Positions 35,762 to 44,405 are shown, numbered from the stretch's first letter. The stretch is 64,000 bases of DNA from Streptomyces sp. NRRL S-244 (GCF_000717915.1 NZ_JOCX01000015.1:186001-250000), one strand, 5' to 3'. Notes: generated by a model not told the origin, from the sequence alone. A program made the numbers and translations.

Positions 35762-35976
35762 GTCCTACGAAAACACCCTCTGACCTGTCATGATGGGTAC
35801 GTCTTCACCCCTGCGCCCCCCGGACGGCCCGTCGGCCTCCGCGACGGGATGCCGCCTCTCTCGCTCCTCCCCCCGCCTCCCTCCCCGCCCTCTTTCGCGT
35901 GCGCGTGGACCACTCGGAGGATCACCCAGGGATGAATGCGACATACCACCCCAAACAGACACCCAGGCGGTACCCC

Positions 35977-36007
35977 TTGAGTGGTCAAAGTGGCGTGGGG
36001 TTAGCAT
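35977..36007 (+). promoter_or_regulatory. Candidate promoter of the GAPDH gene
   Basis: TTGAGT (35977-35982) and TAGCAT (36002-36007) match four of six bases each of the primary sigma consensus, 19 bases apart, slightly long. The -35 overlaps a short TTGA-N4-TCAA palindrome. It would start transcription about 25 bases before the GTG. Confidence 0.35.
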
Positions 36008-36038
36008 GTGAGCGCCGCCTAGCTCGAAAGATAAACCT

Positions 36039-37484
36039 GTGACTGTCAATGACGACTCGTTCACCAACTGGAAAAACCGCGAGGAGATCGCGGAGTCGAT
36101 GATCCCGATCATCGGGAAGCTGCACCGCGAGCAGGACGTGACGATCCTGCTGCACAGCCGCTCCTTGGTGAACAAGTCGGTGGTCAGCATCCTGAAGACG
36201 CACCGATTCGCCCGCCAGATAGCCGGCGAGGAGCTCTCCGTCACGGAGACCCTGCCGTTCCTGCAGGCGCTCACCACGCTGGACCTGGGCCCCTCCCAGA
36301 TCGACATCGGCATGCTCGCCGCCACCTACAAGGCCGACGACCGGGGCCTGTCGGTGGAGCGCTTCACCGCCGAGGCCGTCGCCGGGGCCACCGGTGCCAA
36401 CAAGATCGAGCGCGGCGAGGGCCGCGACGTCGTCCTGTACGGCTTCGGCCGGATCGGCCGCCTCGTCGCCCGCCTCCTGATCGAGAAGGCCGGCTCCGGC
36501 AACGGGCTGCGCCTGCGCGCCGTCGTCGTCCGCGGGGGCGGCGAGGCCGATCTGGTCAAGCGCGCCTCGCTGCTGCGCCGCGACTCCATCCACGGCCAGT
36601 TCCAGGGCACGATCACGGTGGACGAGGCGAGCAGCACGATCATCGCCAACGGCAACGCGATCAAGGTGATCTACGCCAACGACCCGAGCGAGGTCGACTA
36701 CACGGCGTACGGCATCAAGGACGCCATCCTCATCGACAACACCGGCAAGTGGCGCGACCGCGAGGGCCTCTCCAAGCACCTGCGCCCCGGTATCGACAAG
36801 GTCGTCCTGACCGCTCCGGGCAAGGGCGACGTCCCGAACATCGTGCACGGCGTCAACCACGACACGATCAAGCCCGACGAGCAGATCCTGTCCTGCGCCT
36901 CCTGCACCACGAACGCGATCGTCCCGCCGCTGAAGGCCATGGACGACGAGTACGGCGTGCTGCGCGGCCACGTGGAGACCGTCCACTCGTTCACCAACGA
37001 CCAGAACCTGCTGGACAACTACCACAAGGCCGACCGCCGCGGCCGCTCCGCGCCGCTCAACATGGTCATCACCGAGACCGGTGCCGCCTCGGCCGTCGCG
37101 AAGGCGCTGCCGGACCTCAAGGCGCCGATCACCGGCAGCTCGATCCGCGTCCCCGTCCCGGACGTCTCGATCGCGATCCTGAGCCTGCGCCTCGGCCGCG
37201 AGACCACCCGCGAGGAGGTCCTCGACTACCTCCGCGACGTCTCGCTGAACTCCCCGCTGAAGCGCCAGATCGACTTCACGACCGCGCCCGACGCCGTGTC
37301 GATGGACTTCGTGGGCTCGCGCCACTCGTCGATCGTCGACGCCGGCGCCACCAAGGTCGACGGCGACAACGCGATCCTGTACCTCTGGTACGACAACGAG
37401 TTCGGCTACTCGTGCCAGGTCATCCGGGTCGTCCAGCACGTCTCCGGCGTCGAGTACCCGACGTACCCGTCCCCGGCGGTCTGA
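36039..37484 (+). CDS. gap: Glyceraldehyde-3-phosphate dehydrogenase, long form
   Basis: The 481-residue protein has the GAPDH catalytic core with the Rossmann motif YGFGRIGRLVARLL (about residue 133), catalytic Cys289 in SCASCTTNAIVPPLKAM, and WYDNEFGYSCQVIRV near the end. The usual enzyme is about 335 residues. Here the first ~128 residues form an extra helical domain (MTVNDDSFTNWKNREEIAES, SLVNKSVVSILKTHRFARQI) seen only in the long actinobacterial type. It would interconvert glyceraldehyde-3-phosphate and 1,3-bisphosphoglycerate; cofactor preference cannot be read by eye. The GTG start has only a weak ribosome site (CGAAAG). No other glycolytic gene is adjacent. Confidence 0.95.
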   Translation: MTVNDDSFTNWKNREEIAESMIPIIGKLHREQDVTILLHSRSLVNKSVVSILKTHRFARQIAGEELSVTETLPFLQALTTLDLGPSQIDIGMLAATYKADDRGLSVERFTAEAVAGATGANKIERGEGRDVVLYGFGRIGRLVARLLIEKAGSGNGLRLRAVVVRGGGEADLVKRASLLRRDSIHGQFQGTITVDEASSTIIANGNAIKVIYANDPSEVDYTAYGIKDAILIDNTGKWRDREGLSKHLRPGIDKVVLTAPGKGDVPNIVHGVNHDTIKPDEQILSCASCTTNAIVPPLKAMDDEYGVLRGHVETVHSFTNDQNLLDNYHKADRRGRSAPLNMVITETGAASAVAKALPDLKAPITGSSIRVPVPDVSIAILSLRLGRETTREEVLDYLRDVSLNSPLKRQIDFTTAPDAVSMDFVGSRHSSIVDAGATKVDGDNAILYLWYDNEFGYSCQVIRVVQHVSGVEYPTYPSPAV

Positions 37485-37510
37485 CCCCGTCGCACCCCCG
37501 CTCCACTCAC

Positions 37511-37548
37511 GGCCCGTTCCCCCGCCCACCCCGGCGGCGGAGCGGGCC
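37511..37548. terminator. Hairpin between convergent gap and NPP1 genes
   Basis: A 16-base arm pair (GGCCCGTTCCCCCGCC with GGCGGCGGAGCGGGCC) pairs with one wobble and one mismatch around a 6-base loop. It lies 27 bases after the gap stop. The remaining ~200 bases to the NPP1 stop hold nothing recognised. Confidence 0.65.
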
Positions 37549-37746
37549 GCGTGCGTGGGCGGGGACGCTGGCGCGGCTGTTCGACGCTTCCGGTGCTGGA
37601 CGCGTCGGAGGCGGCCCCGTGAAACCCAGCACGTCGATCTCAGAATGATCCGCGACTCTTCAACGCCGCCGGTGTGCGCAATGGGTGGCAAGCCGGAGGC
37701 CGGGAGCTGGATGTGCTCCCGGGCCCCGTCACGTTCCGGCCGGGCG

Positions 37747-38580
37747 TCATGCGTAGGGGTCGAAGGGGATCGGGGGCTTCGAGGCGTTCAGGGCGTCGTT
37801 GAAGCGGCCGTCGGTGATCTTGATGGTGGCCGAGCCGAAGTCGGCGGTCATGAGCTTGTCGCGCAGGCCCGCCGGGTAGCCGTTCCAGCCGACGAGGCGC
37901 GGGTAGAACCAGTTGCCGGTGTGGTTCTCGGCCGGCTCGTCGTTGCCGTTGGCCAGGCGGTAGAAGTGCGTCGAGGCGCCGTCCTTGTGGTAGACGACCT
38001 TGGCATGGGTCCCGTCGAAGCGGACCTGCGAGCGCGGGTACCACTTCCAGCCGCTGTGCTGCGAAGTCGACACGTACTGGACCTCGTTGTCCTTGATCCA
38101 GACCACCACGTGCTCGAAGTCGTGCCGGTGCCCGATGGCCAAGGGGCCGAGCGTGGCCTGGTCCTTCTCGAAGTAGCCCGCGTACATGACGGCGCACCAG
38201 CCGTTGTTGCACTTCGCGCGGGAGTACGTGTTGGAGTTCTGCAGCTGTACGAGGTCACGGCAGTGGCCGTTCACCGCTCCCCCGGGCTTGAGCCCGGGGT
38301 TGAGCACGCCGCTGCTGCTGATCGCGGCGGTGGCGTAGCAGCCGTCCCCGTCGTAGTCGAAGGCGGGCGAGAAGGTCTGTTCGAGGCCGTCCGCGTTCTG
38401 CGGCAGGGCCGGTATCACGTCGGCGACCGCGACGGCCGGAAGGGCCAGCACGAGCGCCGCGGCCCCGAGCCCGGCGGTGGTCGCGGTCCGGCGGAATCCG
38501 GCCCACCGCCGCCCCGCGCGGGGGGCCTCGGCCCCGGCCCCTTCGTTCATCGTCCTCGTCGGTGACAGCAGGCTGCGCAC
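37747..38580 (-). CDS. NPP1/NLP-family secreted protein (necrosis-inducing type)
   Basis: The 277-residue protein has an N-terminal signal region with a helix (TAGLGAAALVLALPAVAVA) and then an NPP1 domain. The family heptad appears as GHRHDFEHVVVW, where the usual Trp is Phe. Cys residues near GDGCYATA, NGHCRDL and AKCNNGWC may form disulfides. NLPs are secreted and bind plant sphingolipids, causing leaf necrosis; in saprophytes their role is unclear. I chose GTG 38580 because AGGAG lies five bases upstream; ATG 38550 would shorten the signal. Confidence 0.9.
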   Translation of the reverse strand: MRSLLSPTRTMNEGAGAEAPRAGRRWAGFRRTATTAGLGAAALVLALPAVAVADVIPALPQNADGLEQTFSPAFDYDGDGCYATAAISSSGVLNPGLKPGGAVNGHCRDLVQLQNSNTYSRAKCNNGWCAVMYAGYFEKDQATLGPLAIGHRHDFEHVVVWIKDNEVQYVSTSQHSGWKWYPRSQVRFDGTHAKVVYHKDGASTHFYRLANGNDEPAENHTGNWFYPRLVGWNGYPAGLRDKLMTADFGSATIKITDGRFNDALNASKPPIPFDPYA

Positions 38581-38708
38581 ATCATCTCCTGACCTGTACA
38601 TGTAGATCCGGGCACCGAGGCGAACGCTAGCGGGGCAGCATCCAAGTCCGGGTCGAGTCAGGCGAATTCGAGATGTACGACGATGCGCGACGACGGGTCG
38701 CGCCCCGC

Positions 38709-39593
38709 TCAGCCGCCCACGCGGTCCAGCATCGCGCGGCGCCAGCGCTCCGTCTCGGCGATCTGGTTGAACGTGAACAGGTGCAGACCGGCCACCGCCG
38801 CCCCGGGCGCTCCGAGGGCGGGGGCGCTGCGGCGCAGCAGCCGTTCCGGGGAGTAGCCGCCGGGCGCCGCGAAGCGCAGGAACCACGAGGGGTGCCGGGT
38901 CAGGAACTTGGCGGATTCCCCCACGCCGATCTTCGTGGCCATGGCCAGCAGCTTCGTGCGCTCGACCGGGCCGGCGACCCCCACGTGCACGGGCAGCACG
39001 ATCTGCCGGCCCCGTACCCGCCCGATCCACTGCCTCAGGGTCGCCGGGTCGAAGCACAGGTTGCTGACGATGTACGTCGCGTGCGGCTGCTTGTCCCGCA
39101 TCGCCCGCACGGTGACCTTGTCGTCGATGAGGGGATGGCTCTCCGGGTATCCGGTGATGCCGACGTGCGCGAACGGGCTGCCCAGCTCGCCGAGCCGGCG
39201 CAGTACGGGCAGGGCCGCGTCGTACGCCCCGGCCGGCGGGTCGGCGTCGCCGGCCGGTACGAAGACGTCGTCGATGCCGGCGGCGACCAGCCGGTCCACG
39301 ATGTCCGTGAGGTGGCCGGCGTCGGTGATCTGCCGGGCCGGCAGGTGCGGGACGACCCGGTAGCCGTGCCCGGCCAGGCGGGTGGCGAGGTCCAGGGTCG
39401 GGCCGATGCCCTTGGCCGGGGAGGCGGTGACGGTGACCGGTACACCGGCCGGGACGTGCGCCAGGACCTTGTCCTCGGTGGCCTTCGCCGGCAGGACCTC
39501 GTAGCGGACCCTGCGCAGGAGCTCCGCGAGGCCGCCCCCGGTGACCGGGGCCTGCGCGGGGCGTTCGGGATACGGCGTGGGCCGGGCGGACAT
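38709..39593 (-). CDS. Methylenetetrahydrofolate-reductase-like protein
   Basis: The 294-residue protein resembles the MetF/MTHFR family, a TIM-barrel flavoprotein that reduces methylenetetrahydrofolate. Visible segments are VRYEVLPAKATEDKVLAHVP, VTVTASPAKGIGPTLDLATR, YRVVPHLPARQITDAGHLTD, IDDVFVPAGDADPPAGAYDA, GITGYPESHP and LHLFTFNQIAETERWR. The ATG at 39593 has GAGGAGGAG upstream. The sequence is shorter in places than MetF, so an exact substrate is not assured. It diverges from the TPR-like gene. Confidence 0.88.
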   Translation of the reverse strand: MSARPTPYPERPAQAPVTGGGLAELLRRVRYEVLPAKATEDKVLAHVPAGVPVTVTASPAKGIGPTLDLATRLAGHGYRVVPHLPARQITDAGHLTDIVDRLVAAGIDDVFVPAGDADPPAGAYDAALPVLRRLGELGSPFAHVGITGYPESHPLIDDKVTVRAMRDKQPHATYIVSNLCFDPATLRQWIGRVRGRQIVLPVHVGVAGPVERTKLLAMATKIGVGESAKFLTRHPSWFLRFAAPGGYSPERLLRRSAPALGAPGAAVAGLHLFTFNQIAETERWRRAMLDRVGG

Positions 39594-39706
39594 GCCGCTC
39601 CTCCTCGGGTGGCGGTGGTGCCGCATCGGCGGCTTTCTCGGCCCCCATCATGCCGGGTGCGGAAATGCCGTCGTTCGCCGCGTACGGCAGGCCGCAGGCT
39701 TGGACC

Positions 39707-40627
39707 ATGGAACACGTTGCCGCACTCACCGCGGAGCTCCTCGAAACGGACCGGACGGCGGGGGCCCGCCGGGCCGCCCCGGCGGCACTGCGGGCCGTGG
39801 CCTCCGTCGCCGCCACCGGCCGACGCCCGCTCCGGAGCTCCTGCGCAGCCGAACGGTCGGCGCTGATGGAGCTCTTACAGGTCGCCGCCTGGATGCTCTT
39901 CGACGCCGAGCGGCACGGGATCTCTCAGCGGCTCAGCCGCCGGGCACTCGCCCTGGCCCGCACCCTCCCCGAGGAGGCCCGCTCCGTCGAGCTGCTCGTC
40001 CTGTCCGTGCTGTGCCTGCAGGAGGAGCACCTCGGGCGCCCCGCCACATCGCTGCGCATCTCCTCGTCGGTCCTGGCCGGCCGGGACCTGCCGGCCCGGG
40101 TGGCCGCCATCTTCCACGTACGGGAAGCACGCGCCCGGGCCCGGCTCCGGCAGGGCCGGCGGGCGCTGCGGTCCCTCGCCGCGGCCCGGGAACTCCTGGC
40201 GGACGGGCCCTGCGAGCGCGATCCGTCCTGGACCTGGTGGTTCGACCGGTCGGAGCTCGACGGTCACCACGGTCTGGCCCTCGCCGACCTGGGGGATCTC
40301 GACGGCGCCGCGTCCCTCCTGCACGAGGCGGCGGCCGCGGGTGACGCACCCGCCTACCGGTCGCTGTTCTCCACCGAGCTGGCCTCCGTACTCGCCCGGG
40401 CCGGCGCCTGGCGCGAGACGGACGCGTGGCTGTCCGGCCTGGTCGGGTCCGTCCCGGACATCGGCTCCGTCCGCGCCCTGAACGCCCTGGCGCGCACGAC
40501 CCGCACCATCGAACGCGGCCCCCGCGTCCCCCGCGCCCTGCGGGACACCAGCGGGCACCTCGCCGCGAGCCTGCGCGAGGAGACCGGCCCCGCGCACCCC
40601 GCCTTCCGGGCGGTCCGGCGGCCGTGA
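39707..40627 (+). CDS. Hypothetical helical protein (TPR-like)
   Basis: A 306-residue, Ala- and Arg-rich helical protein (MEHVAALTAELLETDRTAGA, RSALMELLQVAAWMLFDAER, HGISQRLSRRALALARTLPE, GLALADLGDLDGAASLLHEA). It resembles the C-terminal TPR-like half of some Streptomyces XRE regulators but has no helix-turn-helix. The start is uncertain: ATG 39707 is used, with in-frame ATGs at 39650 and 39665 upstream and no clear ribosome site for any. It ends 48 bases before the response regulator on the same strand. Confidence 0.65.
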   Translation: MEHVAALTAELLETDRTAGARRAAPAALRAVASVAATGRRPLRSSCAAERSALMELLQVAAWMLFDAERHGISQRLSRRALALARTLPEEARSVELLVLSVLCLQEEHLGRPATSLRISSSVLAGRDLPARVAAIFHVREARARARLRQGRRALRSLAAARELLADGPCERDPSWTWWFDRSELDGHHGLALADLGDLDGAASLLHEAAAAGDAPAYRSLFSTELASVLARAGAWRETDAWLSGLVGSVPDIGSVRALNALARTTRTIERGPRVPRALRDTSGHLAASLREETGPAHPAFRAVRRP

Positions 40628-40675
40628 GATGGTCGCCCCGGCCTCCGCGACGGGGCCGCGCGCGAGGAGGGCAGT

Positions 40676-41401
40676 GTGACCGGCACCGGCAGTACAACCA
40701 CCGGACGGGTACTGGTGGCGGACGACGACGCCGCCATCCGCCGCTCCCTGGAGCGCGGGCTGCGGCTGAGCGGCTTCACCGTGCTGCTCGCCGAGGACGG
40801 GCCCGCCGCACTCGCCCTGCTCGGCGACCAGGCCCCGGACGTCCTCGTACTGGACGTGTCGATGCCCGGCCTGACCGGCACGGAGGTCTGCCGCGGCCTG
40901 CGCGCCCGCGGCGACGAGACTCCCGTCCTGATGCTGTCGGCCCTCGACGAGGTCACGGACCGGATCGCCGGACTGCAGGCCGGCGCCGACGACTACCTGG
41001 TCAAACCGTTCGCCCTGGAGGAGCTCGTCCTGCGCCTGCACGCCCTGCTGCGGCGCCGCCCGGCCCCCGCTCCCGCCTCGGACGTACTGCGCGCCGGCCC
41101 CCTCGTGCTCGACGAGGCCCGCCGCCAGGTACACCACGGTCAGGCCGAACTCCACCTCACCCGGCGCGAGTTCGAGCTCCTGCTCCAGCTGGTGCGCAAC
41201 GCCGGGATCGTCCTCACCCGGGACCAGCTGCTGGACCGGGTGTGGGGCTACGACTTCGAGGTCCGCAGCGACGCCGTCGACACCTTCGTCAGCTATCTGC
41301 GCCGCAAGCTGGAGGAGGGCGGGCGCCCGCGCCTGATCCACACCGTGCGCGGCGTCGGCTTCGTCCTGCGCGTCCCCGGGGCCCGGGAGAGCGGGTCGTG
41401 A
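40676..41401 (+). CDS. OmpR-type response regulator
   Basis: The 241-residue protein has a receiver domain (VLVADDDAAIRRSLERGLRL, phospho-acceptor Asp60 in VLVLDVSMPGLTG, Lys in DYLVKPF). A winged helix follows (LTRREFELLLQLVRNAGIVL, VDTFVSYLRRKLEEGG). The GTG at 40676 has GAGGAGGG upstream. Its stop overlaps the GTG start of the kinase (GTGA). The pair is followed by two small exported-protein genes that are likely targets. Confidence 0.95.
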   Translation: MTGTGSTTTGRVLVADDDAAIRRSLERGLRLSGFTVLLAEDGPAALALLGDQAPDVLVLDVSMPGLTGTEVCRGLRARGDETPVLMLSALDEVTDRIAGLQAGADDYLVKPFALEELVLRLHALLRRRPAPAPASDVLRAGPLVLDEARRQVHHGQAELHLTRREFELLLQLVRNAGIVLTRDQLLDRVWGYDFEVRSDAVDTFVSYLRRKLEEGGRPRLIHTVRGVGFVLRVPGARESGS

Positions 41402-42843
41402 AGCTCGCGACCCGCATCGCCCTCTCGGTGACGGTGGTGGTGCCCCTGCTGGTGCTCGCCGCCGGCCTGCTGGTGCTCGGGCTGGTCAGCCGCGATCTCC
41501 ACCAGCAGCAGGACACCCGGCTCCAGGACCGGGCCTCCGCCGTCCTCCCGGACGTCAAGACGCTGCTCACGGCCGACCGCAACGGGAAGCCGAAGGTGGA
41601 GCAGAACCAGCACCGCAAGGTGCTCGGCGACGTCCTCGACGCCGGCCTGCGCGTCCGCACGGCGGACGGAACCGTCGTCCTGGAGGGCGGCCCGCAGCCC
41701 GCCGACCCGGTGCGGCTGCCCGAGCAGACCCCGGACGGACCGGTCACCGTCCGCGCCAAGGGCCGCGCCTGGCGGGTGCTGACCGTCCCCGTGGCCGGGC
41801 CCGCGCCGGGCACGCTCTGGCTGTTCACCCCGGCCTCGGCCGCCGACCCGCAGGTCGTCGCCGTACGCCGCCGGGTCCTGCTGGTGGCCCTGCTGGCGGC
41901 GCCGGTCGCCGGGCTGCTCGCGTACGGGCTGGCCGGCCGCGCCACCGCCTCCGTACGCAGGCTGAGCCGCCGGGCCGCCGAACTCGACCCGCGCGCGGGC
42001 GCGGCCGCCTTCGCCGGCGCGCCCGTGAACATCGCCGAGGTGGACGAACTGTCCAGTGCCATCGGCCAGTTGCTGGCCCGGTACGAGGAGCAGGCCGCCC
42101 GTACGGCGCAGGCGCTGGACACCGCCCGCTCGTTCTCCTCCGCCGCCTCCCACGAGCTGCGCACCCCGCTGATGAGCATGCGGACCGACCTGGACGTCCT
42201 GGCCGCCCATCCCGACCTCTCCCCCGCCGAACGGGCCGAGATCGTACGGGACTTGCAGCGCGACCACGCCCGCCTGCTGGACCTGCTCACGGCCCTGCGG
42301 ATGCTCGCCCGGGGCGATCTGGTGGAGGTGTCGGCGTTCGCCTCCCTCGACCTGTCCGAGCTGGTGGACACCGTGGTCGGCGAGAGTGCCCGCCGCCATC
42401 CCGAGGCGCGGCTGGAGGCGGAACTCCCCGCGGAGCTGAGGGTGTTCGGATGGGATGCCGGACTGGCCATCCTGCTCGCCAACCTGCTGGGCAACGCGGC
42501 GGTACACGGCCACCGGCCGCAAGAGCCGGCCAGGATCGCGGTACGGCTGCACGCGGAGGGCGGGTACGCGGTGCTCACCGTGGACGACGCGGGGCCCGGC
42601 ATCCCGTCCGGCGAGCGGGAGGCCGTCTTCCGGCGGTTCCACCACCGCCCCGGCAGCCCCGGCTCCGGGCTCGGGCTGACACTGGTCGCCCAGCAGGTCG
42701 CGCTGCACCGGGGCACGGTCAGGATCGGGACGCCGCCCGGCGGCGCGGGCACCCGCTTCGAGGTGCGCCTGCCCCTGTCGGCGGCGGACTCCCCGACCCT
42801 GCGGCTGCCGAAGCGACGCGACTGGATCTCCAGGGGCGACTGA
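41398..42843 (+). CDS. Sensor histidine kinase
   Basis: The 481-residue protein has a first membrane helix (about residues 7-29), an extracytoplasmic sensor of about 125 residues, and a second helix (about 160-180). A HAMP-like linker, HisKA with His252 in SAASHELRTPLMSMR, and an HATPase domain (LLANLLGNAAVHGH, DDAGPGIPSGER, GSGLGLTLVAQ) follow. The GTG start overlaps the response-regulator stop, so translation is coupled. The sensor part contains a Lys/Gln-rich stretch (NGKPKVEQNQHRKVLGD). Signal unknown. Confidence 0.95.
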   Translation: MKLATRIALSVTVVVPLLVLAAGLLVLGLVSRDLHQQQDTRLQDRASAVLPDVKTLLTADRNGKPKVEQNQHRKVLGDVLDAGLRVRTADGTVVLEGGPQPADPVRLPEQTPDGPVTVRAKGRAWRVLTVPVAGPAPGTLWLFTPASAADPQVVAVRRRVLLVALLAAPVAGLLAYGLAGRATASVRRLSRRAAELDPRAGAAAFAGAPVNIAEVDELSSAIGQLLARYEEQAARTAQALDTARSFSSAASHELRTPLMSMRTDLDVLAAHPDLSPAERAEIVRDLQRDHARLLDLLTALRMLARGDLVEVSAFASLDLSELVDTVVGESARRHPEARLEAELPAELRVFGWDAGLAILLANLLGNAAVHGHRPQEPARIAVRLHAEGGYAVLTVDDAGPGIPSGEREAVFRRFHHRPGSPGSGLGLTLVAQQVALHRGTVRIGTPPGGAGTRFEVRLPLSAADSPTLRLPKRRDWISRGD

Positions 42844-42878
42844 GGACGCCGGCCGCCGGCCGACGGCCCCCGCGGACT

Positions 42879-42896
42879 CACAAAGTTTCCACAAAG
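42879..42896 (+). promoter_or_regulatory. Direct repeat, likely response-regulator site
   Basis: CACAAAG occurs at 42879-42885 and again at 42890-42896, an 11-base period, about 70 bases before the secreted-protein start. OmpR-family regulators bind such head-to-tail half-sites spaced one DNA turn apart. The regulator and kinase genes are just upstream, so this is a good target candidate. Confidence 0.45.
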
Positions 42897-42965
42897 ACAC
42901 CCCCTACCGTCCGGACGGGTCGGCCGCCAGTGAGCCGGCCCGCTCGTACCGAAGGGGATACAGCC

Positions 42966-43382
42966 ATGCTCCCGAACCGTAGGACCGCCGCCGCCGCGAT
43001 CGGCGCCCTCGCGCTGGCCGGCGCCCTGATCTCCGCCGCTCCCGCGCAGGCCGAATCGGCAAGCCCCGCGCCCGCCGCGCCGAAGACGGCCAAGTCCGCG
43101 CCGAAGGGCGACGGGGCCAAGGCGATCTGCAAGCGCCTGCCCAAGACGGAGACCCGCGTCAGCACGGCCATCGGCCGGCTCAAGGGCGATGCCACCGTCC
43201 CCGGCTCCGTCGCCCGCCTGGAGCAGCGCGTAGCGAACGCCCAGACCGCCGGCCACACGGAGGTCCACACCTACCTGAACGACCGCCTGACCTTCCGCAA
43301 GAGCCTGCTGCCCACCCTCCAGAAGCGGCAGGACGACCTGAAGGCCGTCAGCACCTGGTGCTCCGCGCAGGAGTCCAAGTGA
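42966..43382 (+). CDS. Small secreted protein
   Basis: The 138-residue product has a signal peptide (MLPNRRTAAAAIGALALAGA ending near APAQA). A Lys/Pro linker and a charged helical domain with two Cys (AICKRLPKTETRVSTAIGRL and STWCSAQ) follow. GAAGGGGAT precedes the ATG. The pattern of helices (VARLEQRVANAQTAGHTEVH) suggests a coiled structure. No known family. It follows the two-component genes after 122 bases and a direct repeat, and its stop overlaps the next start (GTGA). Confidence 0.75.
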   Translation: MLPNRRTAAAAIGALALAGALISAAPAQAESASPAPAAPKTAKSAPKGDGAKAICKRLPKTETRVSTAIGRLKGDATVPGSVARLEQRVANAQTAGHTEVHTYLNDRLTFRKSLLPTLQKRQDDLKAVSTWCSAQESK

Positions 43383-43606
43383 CCCGAGCGACCTCGCGCC
43401 GCCGTGCCGCCGCGGCGCTCGCCACCCTGGCCGCGGCGACGGCGCTGGTGCTCACCGGCTGCTCGCCCGGCGCGAGCGCCAAGCCCGGCGGCGCCCAGTC
43501 CGTGAGCGGCGCCGACGAGGCCACGGTCAAGGACATGCAGCAGAAGCTGGACGACGCCGAGAGCGCGGCCGCCCAGGCGGACTCGGACGCCGCCCAGAAC
43601 AACTGA
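43379..43606 (+). CDS. Small lipoprotein
   Basis: The 75-residue product starts at GTG 43379 in a GTGA overlap with the secreted protein. It has a signal with lipobox LTGC (Cys about residue 28) and then an acidic, Ala/Gln-rich segment (DEATVKDMQQKLDDAESAAA) that is likely helical. Such tiny lipoproteins often sit beside sensor kinases as accessory parts. A hairpin follows the stop. Confidence 0.7.
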   Translation: MTRATSRRRAAAALATLAAATALVLTGCSPGASAKPGGAQSVSGADEATVKDMQQKLDDAESAAAQADSDAAQNN

Positions 43607-43623
43607 CCCACCCCGCACGCACC

Positions 43624-43656
43624 CCGGCCCGCCCCCGATCCCCGGGGGCGGGCCGG
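43624..43656. terminator. Hairpin after the two-component gene set
   Basis: A 12-base perfect stem (GGCCCGCCCCCG with CGGGGGCGGGCC), extendable by two outer pairs, with a 5-base loop. It lies between convergent genes (lipoprotein and TetR) and probably stops both. Confidence 0.75.
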
Positions 43657-43664
43657 CCGCGTTC

Positions 43665-44360
43665 TCACTCGCGCTCGGGCCGGTGCAATGCGCGCAGCCC
43701 CTGGAGCAGCAGGCCCAGGCCGAACTCGAACTGCGTCGCGAAATCGGCGCTGGTCAGCACGGGCAGGGCCGCGGTGAGGTGCGGGTAGCGCGCCGCCGTC
43801 ACCGCTTCGCGCAGCCGCTCGGGGTCCGCGGGCCCCTGATCGCCGGGCTGGAGGGCGGCCTGCTCCTCCAGGGTGTGTCCGACGGTGAAGTGGACGACCG
43901 TCATCGCGGTGCGCGCCGCCTCCTTCGGACCGAAGCCCGCCTCGCTCAGGACCCCGATGAGGGTCTCGGCGAAGCCGAGGGTGTTCGCGCCGGTCGAGTG
44001 GGTTCCGGCGTAGACCCGTGCCCCGTCGCGATGGGCGAGGAGCGCCGTACGCATCCGACGGGCCAGGGCCGTCAGGCGTCCGCTCCAGTCGGGGTCCGGC
44101 GGCGGGGTGGAGCAGCCCGCCAGCATCCGTTCGGCCATGGCGGTGAGCAGGTCCTGCTTGGTGGCGAAGTGCCGGTAGAGCGCCCCGGCCCGGACGCCCA
44201 CCGCGTCGGCCAGCCGCCGCATGGTGAGCGCGTCCAGTCCGGATTCGTCCAGCAGCACCAGGGCGGCCTCCACGGTACGGGCCTGGTCCAGTCTCGGGGG
44301 CCTGCCCCGGGCCGGGGGGCGGGCCGCGTCGGCGGAGGACGGGATTGACGGTGTGCTCAT
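43665..44360 (-). CDS. TetR-family regulator of the flavin monooxygenase
   Basis: The 231-residue protein has an N-terminal helix-turn-helix (LDALTMRRLADAVGVRAGAL, YRHFATKQDLLTAMAERMLA). A C-terminal ligand domain of the TetR_C type contains GVLSEAGFGPKEAARTAMTV and VVHFTVGHTLEEQAAL. It starts 12 bases from a 34-bp perfect palindrome shared with the divergent monooxygenase gene. It very likely represses both genes until a ligand, perhaps the enzyme's substrate, binds. Confidence 0.92.
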   Translation of the reverse strand: MSTPSIPSSADAARPPARGRPPRLDQARTVEAALVLLDESGLDALTMRRLADAVGVRAGALYRHFATKQDLLTAMAERMLAGCSTPPPDPDWSGRLTALARRMRTALLAHRDGARVYAGTHSTGANTLGFAETLIGVLSEAGFGPKEAARTAMTVVHFTVGHTLEEQAALQPGDQGPADPERLREAVTAARYPHLTAALPVLTSADFATQFEFGLGLLLQGLRALHRPERE

Positions 44361-44371
44361 GGACCTCACTA

Positions 44372-44405
44372 TAGTGAACGGCGTTCACGTGAACGCCGTT
44401 CACTA
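44372..44405. promoter_or_regulatory. 34-bp perfect palindromic operator
   Basis: The half TAGTGAACGGCGTTCAC (44372-44388) is followed at once by its exact reverse complement. Each half contains a smaller palindrome (GTGAAC-N3-GTTCAC), so the site can bind two TetR dimers. It overlaps TATAGT (44370-44375), a -10-like element for the plus-strand gene, and ends 31 bases before that gene's start. Repression by blocking RNA polymerase is the natural reading. Confidence 0.85.
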
